Shown piece by piece: positions 35,360-47,751 of a stretch of DNA of 64,000 bases. Both the position numbers and the translations under genes were made by a program. The notes under the pieces are model-generated. The model saw only the letters and a list, made by a program, of their open reading frames with translations. It did no database searches and was not told the DNA's origin. How positions within the stretch are numbered: the first letter of the stretch is position 1; each line of letters starts with the position of its first letter. Source of the DNA: Toxonevra muliebris (Eukaryota; Arthropoda; Insecta; Diptera; Pallopteridae); the NCBI GenBank assembly GCA_963691655.1, contig OY829328.1, positions 6,538,204 to 6,602,203 of the forward strand, read 5' to 3'.

Positions 35360-36640
35360 TCATCTTACATAATTGGTTTTTATTAACACATTAAGTTCTG
35401 ACTCTAGAAGGGCTGAAGCAAAATCGATGAAATTTCACACAGACTAATCATTTGGTTTAATCAAGAAAAAATAAGAATAATTCTACTTAATATCATCGTT
35501 TTTTCTAATTTTTCGAAAGAAGTTTTATCTAATATGGGATTCATTGAAATTTTTCTATTAGCAATTAGTTATTGTCAATAAAATCGAGGAAATTTTTCAA
35601 AAAAATATGCAAAAATTAGACCCAGAGTTGCATATTGGCAACACAAATATTTAAATATATATTATAAACAAATAGTGATCGAAAATGAGTTTAGAAATGC
35701 ATTTATAAAAAATATAGGATCGTAAAATGCTAGTATTAAAAAGATTTATTAGCTTTTAAGCTTTCAGCCGAATTTTAAAAGTTTGTTCAAAAAGTTATGC
35801 GATTTCGGGCCGAAAAATGTATATCAAGTTTAACAAATCGGGACAAAGCAAATGTGACATAAGACAGGATGATCAATTTACATTTAATTCGAATTATTGT
35901 CAAAATTGTTTTTTCCGTCAATGGTTTAGCACAGACAAAATCCCAAACGTTGCGTTTTCACAACGCTCTGTACTTAAGAGGTTAAGAACAAAAGTTTTCA
36001 AGTCCCTTTTGTTGACTGTTACTTATTTTTTTTTAATATCTTCTGAATATTATAATGGAGCTGCCATATCTTAGCGTCTGAAGAGAAAAATACTTGTAAA
36101 CCATAACAAATATAGGGGCCCGTTTTGTTCTCTATGATTTCAATTACTTAAATTTACTGATAAATTTATAACTAAATTTGTTTGTTAAAAAAAAATTATG
36201 AAATCTTTAACTTGAGACTATAATTCTAGTCGGGGTGATAGTTACAATGGGATCGGTCCAAAATTCTGTTTTAATTTCTAAGAAAATCATCATCGAACTA
36301 CTACGTAGTAACTAGAGGTTTTATCATGCAATTGTATATTTCCTGACCAATCTTAAATTAAAATCAGAGATATATTTGTAATAAAATGCAAAAAAATGTA
36401 TAACTACTATATCAAACAATTGTACTACGCAATCCATTCTGCATCAAAAAATTATGCATAATTGTGCACTTTGTATCAAATATCTATACATTATGTAGCG
36501 TATGCTGAATGCACAATTTATAAACAACTTTTTTATAGTTGGACTCATTTTGTTTACAGTTGTTTATAAGCAAAATTTAAAAAAGCAGAATTTAAAAAAA
36601 AAAAAAAACAAAACAATGAAAAAAACAGAATTTCGGGAAA
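35360..36640. other. Spacer between genes D and E, nothing recognised
   Basis: AT-rich DNA. The frame at 35817-36074 (85 aa) shows no recognisable family. Confidence 0.45.
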
Positions 36641-36653
36641 AATAGAATTTTAA

Positions 36654-37146
36654 CCCTTTAGTTCCCAAGTTTTTGATTGATTTAAAAAAAATTGTGATTG
36701 ATAAATTTTGATGAAAAAAGGATAAATCTGATCTCAAAACCCCAAAAAATTTAATGGGCGTGGTTTTATGTAGCCGGGAAGGTTGAAGGCCTAAAAGTAT
36801 TTGTTGTTAAATAAACTTTTTATCAATTTGTTTTAAGTAATTAAATATTTTGTATAAAAAATTTAAATACTTAGCTACTCAGAGCTAGTTTTTTTTATCT
36901 GGCTAGTATGACGGAAAGTATTTTATTTATTTGTTTTAATTTTTTTATTTTTATATCAAATTCAATCAAAATAATTAATTTTCCAGTTTTTCCCGTATGT
37001 AATACGCATCATAACCCAAAATTATCTTAAAAGCTTGGAATATTCCAGAAAAGAAATGATAAAATTTATCAACAAAAAACTATTAAGGTGGTAATTACAC
37101 CCGTTTTGATGAAAGCTATCTAGAGAGACGCTTAGGAACTAGACGG
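36654..37146. mobile_element. TTAA-flanked (piggyBac-like) MITE, 493 bp
   Basis: Ends CCCTTTAGTTCCCAAG and, on the minus strand, CCGTCTAGTTCCTAAG. TTAA lies immediately outside both (36650-36653 and 37147-37150), the target used by piggyBac elements. No coding. A second, truncated copy lies at about 24678-25137. Confidence 0.82.
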
Positions 37147-37703
37147 TTAAAAAGCAGAATTTTCTTATCTGAATTTTGTACTAGTTAGAATTTTGGACAC
37201 AACCCGTTACTAATACATAAGTATATCAAATCTCATTAATAGTTTTTTTTTAAATCACTTGTGTCAGGTGTCTCGAAAAAACTCGATTTAAGGGGCTTAT
37301 TAGACCGTTTTCCTGCCAATAAAAGGTTCTTTAATTTTCAATCACCTCAAAATATCTTCGCAACATATTATTTTTTTTATACTTATATTAAATGATATGG
37401 TGTGAACTCTACGGTATAAGTAAAACTGTATTGCTGTCAAAATATGTTATTGCATTGAAAATTTTAATATCAACACTGAATAAACAAAATGTGTTTTTTT
37501 TGTTTTAATGCTAAATGTTTTCTAAACATACAAATGTTTCACAAAGATATTATATTCATATTATAATATACATATATGTATACCATAAACTGCGAACATT
37601 TCTCTACTGGACTACTTATTTCAACATTAAATACTTAAATACAAATACTAACGCAAAAAATAAAATATAGTATCATTCGTTTATCATTTAGGAACGTTTC
37701 TCA

Positions 37704-37737
37704 TCATTTCGCATACTGTAAGTGATTGAAGCGGTCG
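37704..37737 (+). promoter_or_regulatory. Predicted core promoter of gene E (Inr + DPE)
   Basis: TCATTT at 37704-37709 matches initiator TCAKTY, and GGTCG at 37733-37737 lies exactly at +28 to +32 relative to the A at 37706, matching RGWYV. No TATA box precedes it. The start codon is 186 nt downstream. Confidence 0.55.
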
Positions 37738-37891
37738 ATAAGAGTTTTGCTCTCGGTCTAAATAATAATAATAATAAAAAAAACAAGAATATCAACTAGA
37801 AATAAAAAAAAATAAGAGAAATATCAATATATTAATAAAATTTTGTTTTAGAAATTATTTAAAATTTTTTTTTGATAATTATTAATTCAAA

Positions 37892-40800
37892 ATGGGTTGT
37901 GTTTCGGGCTGTATGAAAGTTTTTCTACATATAATGAATTTCTTCTTGCTGGTAAGTTATTAAATGCAAAATGATTTCTTTATTTTCATATAAAGTTTAA
38001 ATTACAAAGTTATAAATACAAGTAACTAGTTACCTTTATTAAAATGATATCATTAAATCGCTCCCAAAAAAAATATAAAGAATATTAATTTGAATATGTA
38101 CATAGGTATAGACATACATGTGAATATATGTACTACATTCAGCTGCGTAAATATCGACATTCAAAATTCTTAATTCAATATGCCAAATTGTGAAGTACCT
38201 GTTTTAGTTGAATAAAGGTAATTTCCCATTGTCTCAGTATTTTTCTTCATCTAGTCAACACGTTCTGTATACAGGGTACATTTATTTAGAGCTGTTAACG
38301 ATTGTTTTTGATGTTCATGGCGTAAATCAACATGCAACCCTCAACGCCAAATTGATTTAGCCTTGCCCGTCTCAAATAAAGTTCAAGAAATCTAAATCAA
38401 TCTGGGTATATATTTCTTATAAAGGAATTCTTTGGGAAATGTGCGATCTAGGTCGAGTAGGCGTGTTATTTTCAACGGGTCATTTCAATGACGCCATATC
38501 GTATAGAAAACTGAATAGAATTCAACAATACTCATTTTATATAGAGATCGGAGAAATGCCTGTAAGATTCACCTGAAATTTTTAATATATTTCAAATTAC
38601 ATAGTGTAATGTACTATAAATGTTTAATTTTTAATATGCCCTCTAATATTTGCATTTTACAAGATTATGTTTATAATATGACTGCTGTGAAAAATCTAAT
38701 CTGTAGCTGAAATAATTTGAGGTCAATGTGTTCTAGTATCAAATTTTGGAGAAAAGAGGTCGTACATGATGGTGAAGTAGACAGTCTCACTCACAAACAA
38801 TTACTTGCATTCATAATATTTTATTTGTTTGACTAAAAAGCGTAATCACATTAATTAATTTATTTGTCAAAATACACATTTGAACATGCAATTATATTTA
38901 ACTGCTGCAATCCTCCAAAAAGACGGGTTTTTCTTGTTATATATGCATATAAAATATATTTTATATATATCGTGATACAGACCAAAAACCGAAAAAACTA
39001 AAAAAATCTAATGAAAAAAAGTAAATAGACTATTGGCAGAATAAAAACGCATCCATCGAAACCGGGAGAAAAAGGAGCCGTAAACAGGGGGCTTAAAAGA
39101 AATCCAGGCGCAACGAAGACGAAATTAATCGGTGCACTAAAATATAACGTTCCGTAAACATTCCGTTGCTGTATTGTATATTACAGATTCCATTTCTATG
39201 TACTGTCGATTACGGGCATGACAAATGGGTGGTATTTACACCATTAAGTCGATTAAAAAAAAAACAAAAACAAATGAAGGCTTGGCCGCTTTTACTCTCA
39301 TTAGCAGAAGATATCGAGTTTTATATTTAGGTTCTAGTTTTAGAATTTTTCATGTTAAGCATATGTCTTTGGTATTTCCATTAGAAATTAAAAACATAAC
39401 AAAAATATTTGATTATTTGATTATTCTGTGAATTTTTTGTCACTTTTGGCCATTTTTTTGTGGTTATTTATTTATTTTTTATTTATTTAAGATATATATA
39501 ATCCTTAAGCTACAAGATTTACAATCTTTAATATTAAAAGCTTAAGTCACAACAACAGCATATTGGATTGAAAAACTGAAACGCCCATTGTTCACATTTT
39601 TGTTAGTAAGTAGGTTTATACGCAGAGCATTTTGTATTCGTTCTCGACTGAATTCAGAACTGGATTTTGCATACAAGCAGTCATTTTAGGGCAGTCACAA
39701 GATGCAAATATTTCGGTACTTAATATTATTTACAAAAATTAAATTCTATTTTTTATTTAATAAAAACGACATTTGTTTTGTTATTTTGCCACAGATAACA
39801 TTTTTTTCACCCTAAAAATTATTTTCTCCCCTTCGTCAACCTATTTAATTTTTTACAGTAACTAGCAGATATTTACAATTTTTCTATTAAAATACAATTG
39901 GCTCATTAGGGTTCGGGATCGAACAGGTTGGGTTGGAGTGGCTGTCTAGAGACGAGACACACTTAGGACTGAACCATCCATTGTGATACCTCATGGTTGG
40001 ACATGGTTGGACCTACAGTTTACCGCCGGTACCGAAAGGCGGTGCGACAATTTGTTATCACTTGGTAGTTTTGCCATTGCCTACCAACATGTGTACTTGT
40101 ACACTTTTTTATAATTTTCATACACTTTATATTGATAGTGAATATAAGAAGGCTATAAAAATTAACCACCAGATCAAGACGGGAATCGAATCCGATCCTC
40201 CCGGGTGAAAGTCTAGAGCACTGCCCACTAGACTATCGGGATCGAGCAAAAAAAAAAAAATAATAATTTGGTTTTTACCGCCAAACTCTGACAGCAGCAA
40301 ACTCAGGTGGCTTCTGTGAACATCTAGAAACAGCATACGCAAATTTAACTTTAATAATTAGCCTTCTCAATAGAATGTGTATTTCCCGTGGTAAGAAAAA
40401 ACCGAGATGCTGATTTTTGTGTTTAGAAGTCCACAAATAGTCAAAAAAAAACTGTTCACGAATTTTTACCTGTCCAAGTTTAGCCGTACGCGAGGTTTAC
40501 AAATATATATAAAAAAACGTTTAGGGAGCTTTAAAATACTCCGACTTACACTCTTATCGGACTCTTATCGAAAGAGGAAGGTTCTATCTTCATAATAAAT
40601 TTGTCTTTTACACATGTTTTTATTAATTTAGTATTTTTAATAATTTTGTGAAATTTGTGACAAAAAAAAAAAAAAAAAAAAAAATAAAAAAATAGAGAGC
40701 ACAAAAAAAAGTGTGGTTGTCCTGTGAAAGTCACAATAGTTTTGACGATAATGCATCAATTGTAACAAAATAAATTTCAAAAGATAGAGGGAAAAACAAC

Positions 40801-43362
40801 AAAAACGTCAATACCAAAATGGATTGGTTGGAATTTAAATCGAAGTCAGGAAAAATGTTCAAATTCATGTACACATATGTGTACGAAAATCTTGAGAGGG
40901 TTAAAACATTTGCCACATTTCAATCAAACCCATACCGAATGAGTACGCCCAAACACCCAACCAACGGGCATTTGATTAACTCTTTTATACCCAATGTTGC
41001 ATATATGCAACATTCACTTTTATATGGTATAAATAAGGTGTTAACTAATTTTACTGTTAACGCTATTTGTATTCGGTTCCGTTAGGTATTCTTTACGTTT
41101 ACTGGTTGCCGAACATTTGAAATTTCTTGCTTAAGTATTTTTTTTAATGTTTTGTCTTCGAAGTCCAACGAAAAACCTAAGTCCAAAGATTTCTAGTAAA
41201 ATCTTTAACACTATTTTTTGAAAAAAAAAAAAAAAAAACGTTTAGTTAATACTCTTTGGAAATTTTCTTTATGAAAGATAAGAGAAAATGAAAATCAAAA
41301 AATTGGAGGAATCGGATTATCCAGTGGTTATCTATAGCTTCATAGTTTTTTTTTTCAACCTTTAAGAAAGGACAAACAAAATATAGAAGCATAAAATTTG
41401 GTGTCATGATTGTGGAAGACCTAACTAACCATAATTTCAAAACAAAAGGTTTCTATCAAGCCCCATTAAAATTCGGGCGTCAAAGGGTTAATGATAAAGC
41501 AAGGGATTCGTCTGTAACGATAGACTACCACGAATGGTAAAGAAGACCCATCTGCACTGTAAGTAAACAGTACAAAGATTGATTCTTTTATAGATTTATT
41601 AGTAATTTCATAAAAGTTTGGCAGTTTCTTAGGGATAAGCAAATTTGTCGTTTTAGAACAGATGTGATAGCCTGTTTCATCTAAATTTACCAGTCTTCTA
41701 CCTTTCCTAAAAATATGTTTACAATTATAATTTTGAGTATATGGTAGAGACAAGATATTATACCATTTTCTTTATTTCAGGTTCAGCTTTTACCAAAGCG
41801 TTTACCGGCTATAGGAATCTCCGGTATCTGGCATGCCGTTTACACTCTGTCCCAACAGTTTTCCTATTTCGTTATTTTCACATCATCAATAAATGTATTA
41901 AATACGACTATGTCTTCATTTACTGGGAAAGGCAATAATTTTGTGTCATCAATAATTGAACAGTTCTGCATTTACAGGATTTTGTTCATTTATTCTGCCC
42001 TTCGTTTTTTTTACTGGGCACGAAAAGACTCAATCTTACTTCTGTATCCGAAACTGCTAAATTCGGTTGCGACGTTTCAAAAAATGATCACCTTTCTAAA
42101 ATATTTCTGAGGTTTGTTGTTTAAAATTCTCCTGAAAATACTTGAGCCGGAACACTTCAACAAACCTGGTTCAGGTTTGAATTCGGGTTCAAAAAGAGAT
42201 GGCTTCAAGTTGGTTCTGCAAGCCTGGCGGTTAGCGATCTGCCTTCCTCTCCCTCCCCCTTTCCGAAAAACAGCGCCAAAACTAAAACTGCTTAGGGCTT
42301 CAAAACCTTCTAAATCCAACCCTGAACGAATTTAATGTCATCCTTGTTTGATACGTTTAAAATTTTTTGCCAATATGCAGAGTTAATTATGCGTAGAATT
42401 TTTTTTATTAGATATTGGTGGAATTTAATTTTATAATTCTGAATTAAAATGTTGTTTTGTATTAATTTGAGTACTTACATACTTACGTATTTTATTTTTT
42501 ATGTTTTTGTTTCTTTTTTTTTTTTGCATAGATTTTTGGCATCTTCTATATAGCATTCGCTGTACTATTTATGAAATCCGCTCCGCAGCTATTCGTCGTC
42601 TATTTATTCGCTACTGGTGGTCTGACTTTGTTTATAGCTCTATTTGGTTGTTGTGCAATATGCCGGGAAAATATTTGCATGACCACAACGGTTTGTATTA
42701 TTGAATAAAGAATGTTGGGTACTTTTTAATATTAAAGTTTATTATTTTTACATGCGATCATTTAAATTTTCAGTATGTATGTTTACTAATATTCTCATTG
42801 ATTTCGGAAATCTTTGGTACGGTCTATGGTACAACTGAGGCAAAGGTGAGAAGAGCTGCAGCAGATAGTGTGGAAAAGATTTGGTTAGAGGAAATACATA
42901 ATCCTGGTACTATGAATAATACTCAGCAAACGGTAAGACTCTTTTCCCAATACTGAAACTGAAAAACTCAAATTTTAAAAATATTCCTAAAATATTATCC
43001 ATATTTGTATACAGTATAACTGCTGCGGTAAAAATGGACCAAATGATTATTTAAATTTGAATCGTGGACAATATCCTGCTAGTTGCTATCCTCATATGAT
43101 TGTGGACCAGGCTAAACTTTTCCAGGAAGGTTGCGTAATGGCGGCAGAAAAATTGTTTGTTTCACTTTTCAGCCATACATCTAAAGGACAATGGGGCAGT
43201 GTAGTATTTACAGTAAGTGCACCTCAAATAAGGAAGAATCATAAAAATATGACTATAATAATACTTGCCTCTGTCTTTCTCTTTCATTTATAGGCTTTTG
43301 CGGTTGCGTTTTCTATTTATTTGTTAACCCGTTTCCGTAGAAAACAGCAATTTAGTTATTAA
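37892..43362 (+). CDS. Tetraspanin E (Tsp42E-type), 214 aa, duplicate partner of D
   Basis: Exons: 37892-37951, 42532-42690, 42774-42932, 43015-43212, 43294-43362; all phase 0, stop TAA. The protein is collinear with D: MGCVSGC start, TM1 about residues 10-34, short EC1, TM2 ending LFGCCAIC, TM3 about 74-92, loop with YNCCG (CCG 129-131), PASCY and EGC (four cysteines), TM4, and tail RFRRKQQFSY. Exon 2 is the most conserved (37 of 53 residues, with ALFGCCAIC and ENICMTTT shared) and exon 5 the least. An NNT sequon sits before the CCG exon. Initiator and DPE elements at 37704-37737 predict a leader of about 186 nt. Intron 1 is 4.6 kb and carries a SINE-like copy and a pogo-type transposase remnant, against 1.25 kb in D. 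A poly(A) signal follows at 43440. Confidence 0.94.
37952..39980 (+). other. First half of intron 1 of gene E, nothing recognised
   Basis: AT-rich intronic DNA with TATA-type microsatellite patches (about 38936-38970) and no recognisable coding or inverted-end element. Confidence 0.45.
39990..40245 (-). repeat. tRNA-Glu-derived SINE-like element
   Basis: Read on the minus strand, 40241-40172 looks like a decayed tRNA-Glu: A-box TAGTCTAGTGGGC, anticodon-loop-like CTTTCAC (TTC) and B-box GGATTCGATTCCC. The T-stem is imperfect, so this is not an intact tRNA. About 60 nt later comes a body (40098-39993) shared with 26046-26150 and, more weakly, 15603-15632. It lies antisense in intron 1 of gene E. 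Confidence 0.65.
41246..42110 (-). pseudogene. pogo/Tigger-type (DDE_1) transposase remnant
   Basis: Minus strand. A 95-aa open stretch (41753-41466) reads VNLDETGYHICSK, NFYEITNKSIKES, TYSADGSSLPFVV and YRRIP. This is the region of the first catalytic Asp in pogo/Tigger/jerky-like DDE transposases (NxDETG, SADG, PP-x-x-Y, KRIP). Upstream (about 42090-41960) FLKRRNRI and related pieces fit the preceding helix region, but with stops and shifts. The second catalytic Asp region is not evident. It lies in intron 1 of gene E, antisense to the gene. Confidence 0.75.
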
Positions 43363-43439
43363 GAAATTTTTAACTAAAAACTCAATCTCTGTTTTGACTT
43401 CCAATTATAATAAAATAATGCAATATTAACTTTTGAAGC

Positions 43440-43445
43440 AATAAA
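43440..43445 (+). terminator. Poly(A) signal of gene E
   Basis: AATAAA about 80 nt after the stop of gene E. Confidence 0.65.
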
Positions 43446-44155
43446 ACTGATATATATATAAATATATATAGTTCAGTAATGCCAATAGCATACTCGTAAT
43501 TATTATTTATGTTTAAAAATTATGTGAATGTTAATAAATTTCAATTAAAAAACTTCAATTTAAACTAAATATTTTTAGCAAATAATTTTCATAAATGCGG
43601 AAATAAATAATCTCTAACAATCGATGACGAGCTGGGCTGAAACTAGGTGTATTGAATAATTTCATTAATCTGTTAATTATCGTCTAAGTATGTGATTAGC
43701 TTACCTCAAGCGATTTTTTACGATTGTTTCTTTTTTGGTTTGTGTCCAAGCTGACATTTGGATTTCATTTAAATGAGAAAGTTGGGATCTTTACTTTTTT
43801 ACAGAGTTGCCACGTTAAAGGCAATTCTATTCCTAATTTTTAAGGCTGGATATCGACCAATTTTATTTATTTTTTTTTTCTTTATTTTATAATATATTGA
43901 ATTGAAACTTTTCACATTTTGAACAAAACAAAAAAAAACAGGCGTTGAAAAAATTGTCTTATCGTGAAAAATTTTAATCTTTATTTGCGTCTGTCAATTA
44001 CAGTATTATATGTACAGGTTTTCCAGGTACAACACGGAACTCGTAGAGCACGATTATACGATAATAGCGGAAATCCCCATATGACACGATGCCACTATAG
44101 CACGATTTCCTTCCAACACGAAGGAACACGAGCTAACAGCTGAATTCCTCATATA

Positions 44156-44888
44156 CAGTATGTAACAAAATTGAGCAACTGAAGGGACATTTTTGGGACA
44201 TAAAAAATAGCCCAAAAATGGCGTCCAATTAAAAAGTAATAGCATAGTGGAGTTTCTTCAGATCCAGATGAACAAAAGTGGGAAACAAATTTTTGAAATC
44301 AGATAACTCCTTCAGGTTTTAAAAGGGTCTTGAAAATACTGAAATTTCGACAATAAAATTAGATTTTTCAAAATTTTTTGGCTAAAAATTTTTTCAAGTT
44401 TCATGGCTGTTTTATTTTTTCTTGACTGTACAAACATAATGCAAAAAGAATTTTTGAAATCGGATAATATTTATTGGTGCAGCAAGATGTACAACGCTTG
44501 TAAGTTTTCAAAAATTCAGTAAAAATTGTATGAAAGGTAAAAATTATGGTCGAAACTTCTGAACTTTGAACCTCTTGTGGCACCAATAAAAATTATCCAA
44601 TTTCAAAAATACTTTTTGCATTATATTTGTATACTCAAGGAGAAATAAAAAAGCAGTGGAAATAATTTTTGGCTAAAAAATTTAGAAAAATCATAATTTA
44701 TTTTCGAAATTTCAGTACTTTCAAGACCCTTTCGGAACCTGAAGTTATTATCTGATTTCAAAAAATTGTTTCCACTTTTAATGATCTGAATGTGTAGAAA
44801 CTTAGCTATGCTGATACTTTTTAATTGGACGCCATTTTTGGCTTTTTTGTATGCTCCAAAAATGTCTCTCAATTTTGTTACATACTGT
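44156..44888. mobile_element. 733-bp long-inverted-repeat element
   Basis: The terminal 20 nt CAGTATGTAACAAAATTGAG (44156-44175) are perfectly mirrored at 44869-44888. The similarity continues inwards with gaps for about 300 nt per arm (for example GGGTCTTGAAA against TTTCAAGACCC). TA precedes the left end, TG follows the right. Ends of this type suggest Tc1/mariner, but no transposase is present. Confidence 0.8.
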
Positions 44889-44889
44889 G

Positions 44890-46330
44890 ATTAGTGAAAA
44901 TAATTTTGAAATTTGAATTTGTTAATAAGATATTTAACTACAGCTCTAGTTTTTATTTGTTATATAGTTTGGCATTTTGTCGCCAAAACGGCGGTATACT
45001 TAAAAAAAAGGGGAAGAAAAGGGAAGCTTTGTGTTCTTAAATAATAAAATTTGTTGTCCTAATAGATCTTTAGGTAAGAGTAAAGTGTGAATGAAACATA
45101 AAATGAATATATAAAACTAAATACACTACCTACATAAAAGTAAATGTAATATTGCTAAAAAAAAATATAGAACGGTAGTGGTAGTTTTCTTTCAATATCT
45201 CTGTTCGGTGAAGATATTTGGAATCAAATCTGTAATTCTTGGTTATGATTTCAAATATTAGTAGCTTATATAGGATATTGAAAGATTAAGAACTATCACT
45301 AAGATCACTGTTGAGGAATCGTGGCGGATTCCGAAACGGCCTTCTGATTTGCCGTCTCTGTATACACTGTTTTTGTGATGACTACACATATACGTTCTTT
45401 AAGCCTGTTACACATTATATTTTGTTTTTTGTTTGTCTGTTTTCAATCCCTCACAATTTTTACAATATTTGTCAAATTTTCAGTATGTTATAGGAAGAAC
45501 TATTTACTCAAATATAATTTTACATTTTTTTTTTTTAAATTTTTTTTTACTTTCTTAAGGTATTAGGTTTTGCTATGGATCACCGGTGACCCTGAAATTC
45601 TCCATATGAAGTTTTTAAAAACTTTTTACTTTTTACAATGAAATGGGCATCAGCAAAGCCAAATCTGAACTCAGTTTTCCTCTATCGCTTCTGGTTTTGT
45701 TACGGTCAAGAAAGGGTTAAGTAGAGAATTAATATTAAAAGACTCTGTCTATCTTTAAAAAAAATCTATTAAAAATGTACTAAAAGAACCCGTAAAAAAT
45801 TCCCATTGATGGTCACAGGTTCGCCGCTGGCCCATGACTTCAGACTGCTGTTTTGATGAATAATCGTAATAAGTAATGAGAGTTAGAGAATACGAAGCCG
45901 TGCTTGATCTCCTATGGTTTTCTTACGGTATCGAAAGGGTTAACCAAACAATGCCTAAAATCCTACAATAAGTTTTATGGTATCAATATGATACACTCTG
46001 CACTGATTTTACTATAATATCCATAAATAATACAATTTTTAAACTTTATACCAAGAAATTATATTAATTAATTGATCAAATACCTGCATTCTTATTTATA
46101 TTACTTTATTCTGAATAGTTTACCAATGATTGTTTACGAATTTGCATAGTGAAAAGTTGAAAAGGATAGAGGGTGTGTGGCAATGGAATAATCAATGATC
46201 AATCAATTGTGAATCATATAAACAAAAATTTGGTGAATGAAATGCAGCATCTCATTTGTAATTTATACACACAAAGAAATACACTCAAGTAATGAGTGAT
46301 ATTGAATATTTATAAAAATGAGGCAAAGTA
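44890..46330. other. Spacer between genes E and F, one diverged internal repeat
   Basis: AT-rich DNA. Two similar blocks (about 45690-45720 and 45915-45945: TTTTnTTACGGT, then GAAAGGGTTAA) are a diverged direct repeat. No gene seen. Confidence 0.4.
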
Positions 46331-46341
46331 CGCGTGTACAT

Positions 46342-47013
46342 TAAGGTGCCTCACGAAAAATAATTTGGTGCGACCCTTTCCTAAAAATTAAACTTGGTTT
46401 CTTTTATGAAGATTCTCAAAAATTTCGGCTCTAACGATAAGCTGTCGTGAGCTAGATTATTTTGAAAAAAAAAACGGTTAAAAATGGGTTTTTTAAACGG
46501 GATATTTTTGTTTTAGGCGACTTTTTTGGTTAAACAAAAGTTTATAAGTGATAGAAAATAAAAAATTTTTGTAAATTTTAATGATGTGATTTTCATGAAA
46601 ATTAATTTATAAAATAGTTTCCTTCATTTTATTCATGTAGTCTCTGAGACGGAAGTCTCATGCGAGTGATCTATGAAGAGCCATAAATCTAGAAAGATAT
46701 TTTATAGGTCTATTCGATTTCAATTAGTTAATATAGTAATTTTAAGCGATTTAATGGAAATCACATAAATATAATCACTATCTCAAATATTTTGAACCAA
46801 AAACTTATAATTTTTGAATTTCTATTTTATGTGAATAAAAGCTCAGCACAAAATATGTTATTAAAATTCCCATTTTTCATACCCAAGATGATTTTGAAAG
46901 GTTTTTCAAAATGACCCAGCTTATCGTTAGAGTCAAAACATTTTGTAAACCTTCATAAAATAAACCAAACTTAACTTTTAGGAAGGGGCAGCAATGGGAC
47001 TTGAGACACCTTA
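46342..47013. mobile_element. hAT-like element, 672 bp, perfect 8-bp duplication, ~100-nt inverted arms
   Basis: Ends TAAGGTGCCTCA and, on the minus strand, TAAGGTGTCTCA. The inverted similarity continues about 100 nt (CTCTAACGATAAGCTG at the inner edge of both arms). GTGTACAT flanks both sides (46334-46341, 47014-47021). Length of duplication fits hAT; the terminal TAAGG is less usual for that group. Confidence 0.8.
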
Positions 47014-47021
47014 GTGTACAT

Positions 47022-47751
47022 CTGTCTACATAGCTATCTATTCTATGAGTATCTAAGTATCTATGACGTAGTGAGGTGTTTGAAATACTGGTTTTCTGAT
47101 TTTTCTGATGCGTTTTTTCATGTATGCGTATGTATACAAAACTCTAGCTAGCAAGCTAGCTCTAGTTCGGCACACCACATTGTTGTATTTGAAATAGACA
47201 ACAATATATCTTCCAACAATTTGTCATGGTAGGGAACATACATATGTATGTATGTTTACTTGTCTATCAGTAGATGTACATACATATACATATATATGTG
47301 TATATATATAGTTTAACATCTGGTGGAGTGTTGAGCTTTTTTCATTTTCGTATTTTGTTTTTTCTGCTTTTTGATTTTTCAATTTCAACATTTTTCTCAT
47401 TAGAAAATAAAGTGTAAACGACAAAATCGACAATAATGAAATATTGTATATGTTTTTGTTGTTCTTGTTTTTCAGCAAATGCAAATAAAGTAGCGTCATG
47501 CTATTTAGTTTGTTCGTGACCGTGGCCGTCGTTGGGTTGTTGAGTTAACTTAAAGTTAATGTTAATATAATATTTCGAATAAATAAAATTGGTAAAAAAC
47601 AAATTTTGGCAAACGCGCAAAACAATCAAAAATTAGAAAAACTGGTTTCAAATTCAGTACCTATATATTTGCAAAATTAATTTTAGTATTTCAATAGATA
47701 TATTTTAATTTAAATATCAAATAAACAACAAGTTATAAGTAATTTTTAAAA
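47022..47751. other. 5' flank of gene F
   Basis: ATGTATG/CATACA and TATATA microsatellite DNA at 47233-47310, then AT-rich sequence up to the start codon. No Inr/DPE pair with correct spacing was found. Confidence 0.4.

Noticed and set aside
40172..40241. Intact tRNA-Glu gene on the minus strand
   Set aside because: A- and B-boxes and a TTC-type loop are present, but the T-stem and acceptor pairing are broken and the sequence continues into a repeated body, so SINE-like is preferred.
42114..42335. Overlapping open frames on both strands
   Set aside because: Neither resembles a known protein and they mirror each other; likely transposon-derived or chance.
44005..44135. Recurring CACGA words
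   Set aside because: Five or six irregularly spaced occurrences with no fixed period or flanking structure; not a convincing repeat array and not CRISPR-like.
47140..47170. CTAGCTAGCAAGCTAGCTCTAG as a regulatory palindrome
   Set aside because: Only imperfectly palindromic and of low complexity.
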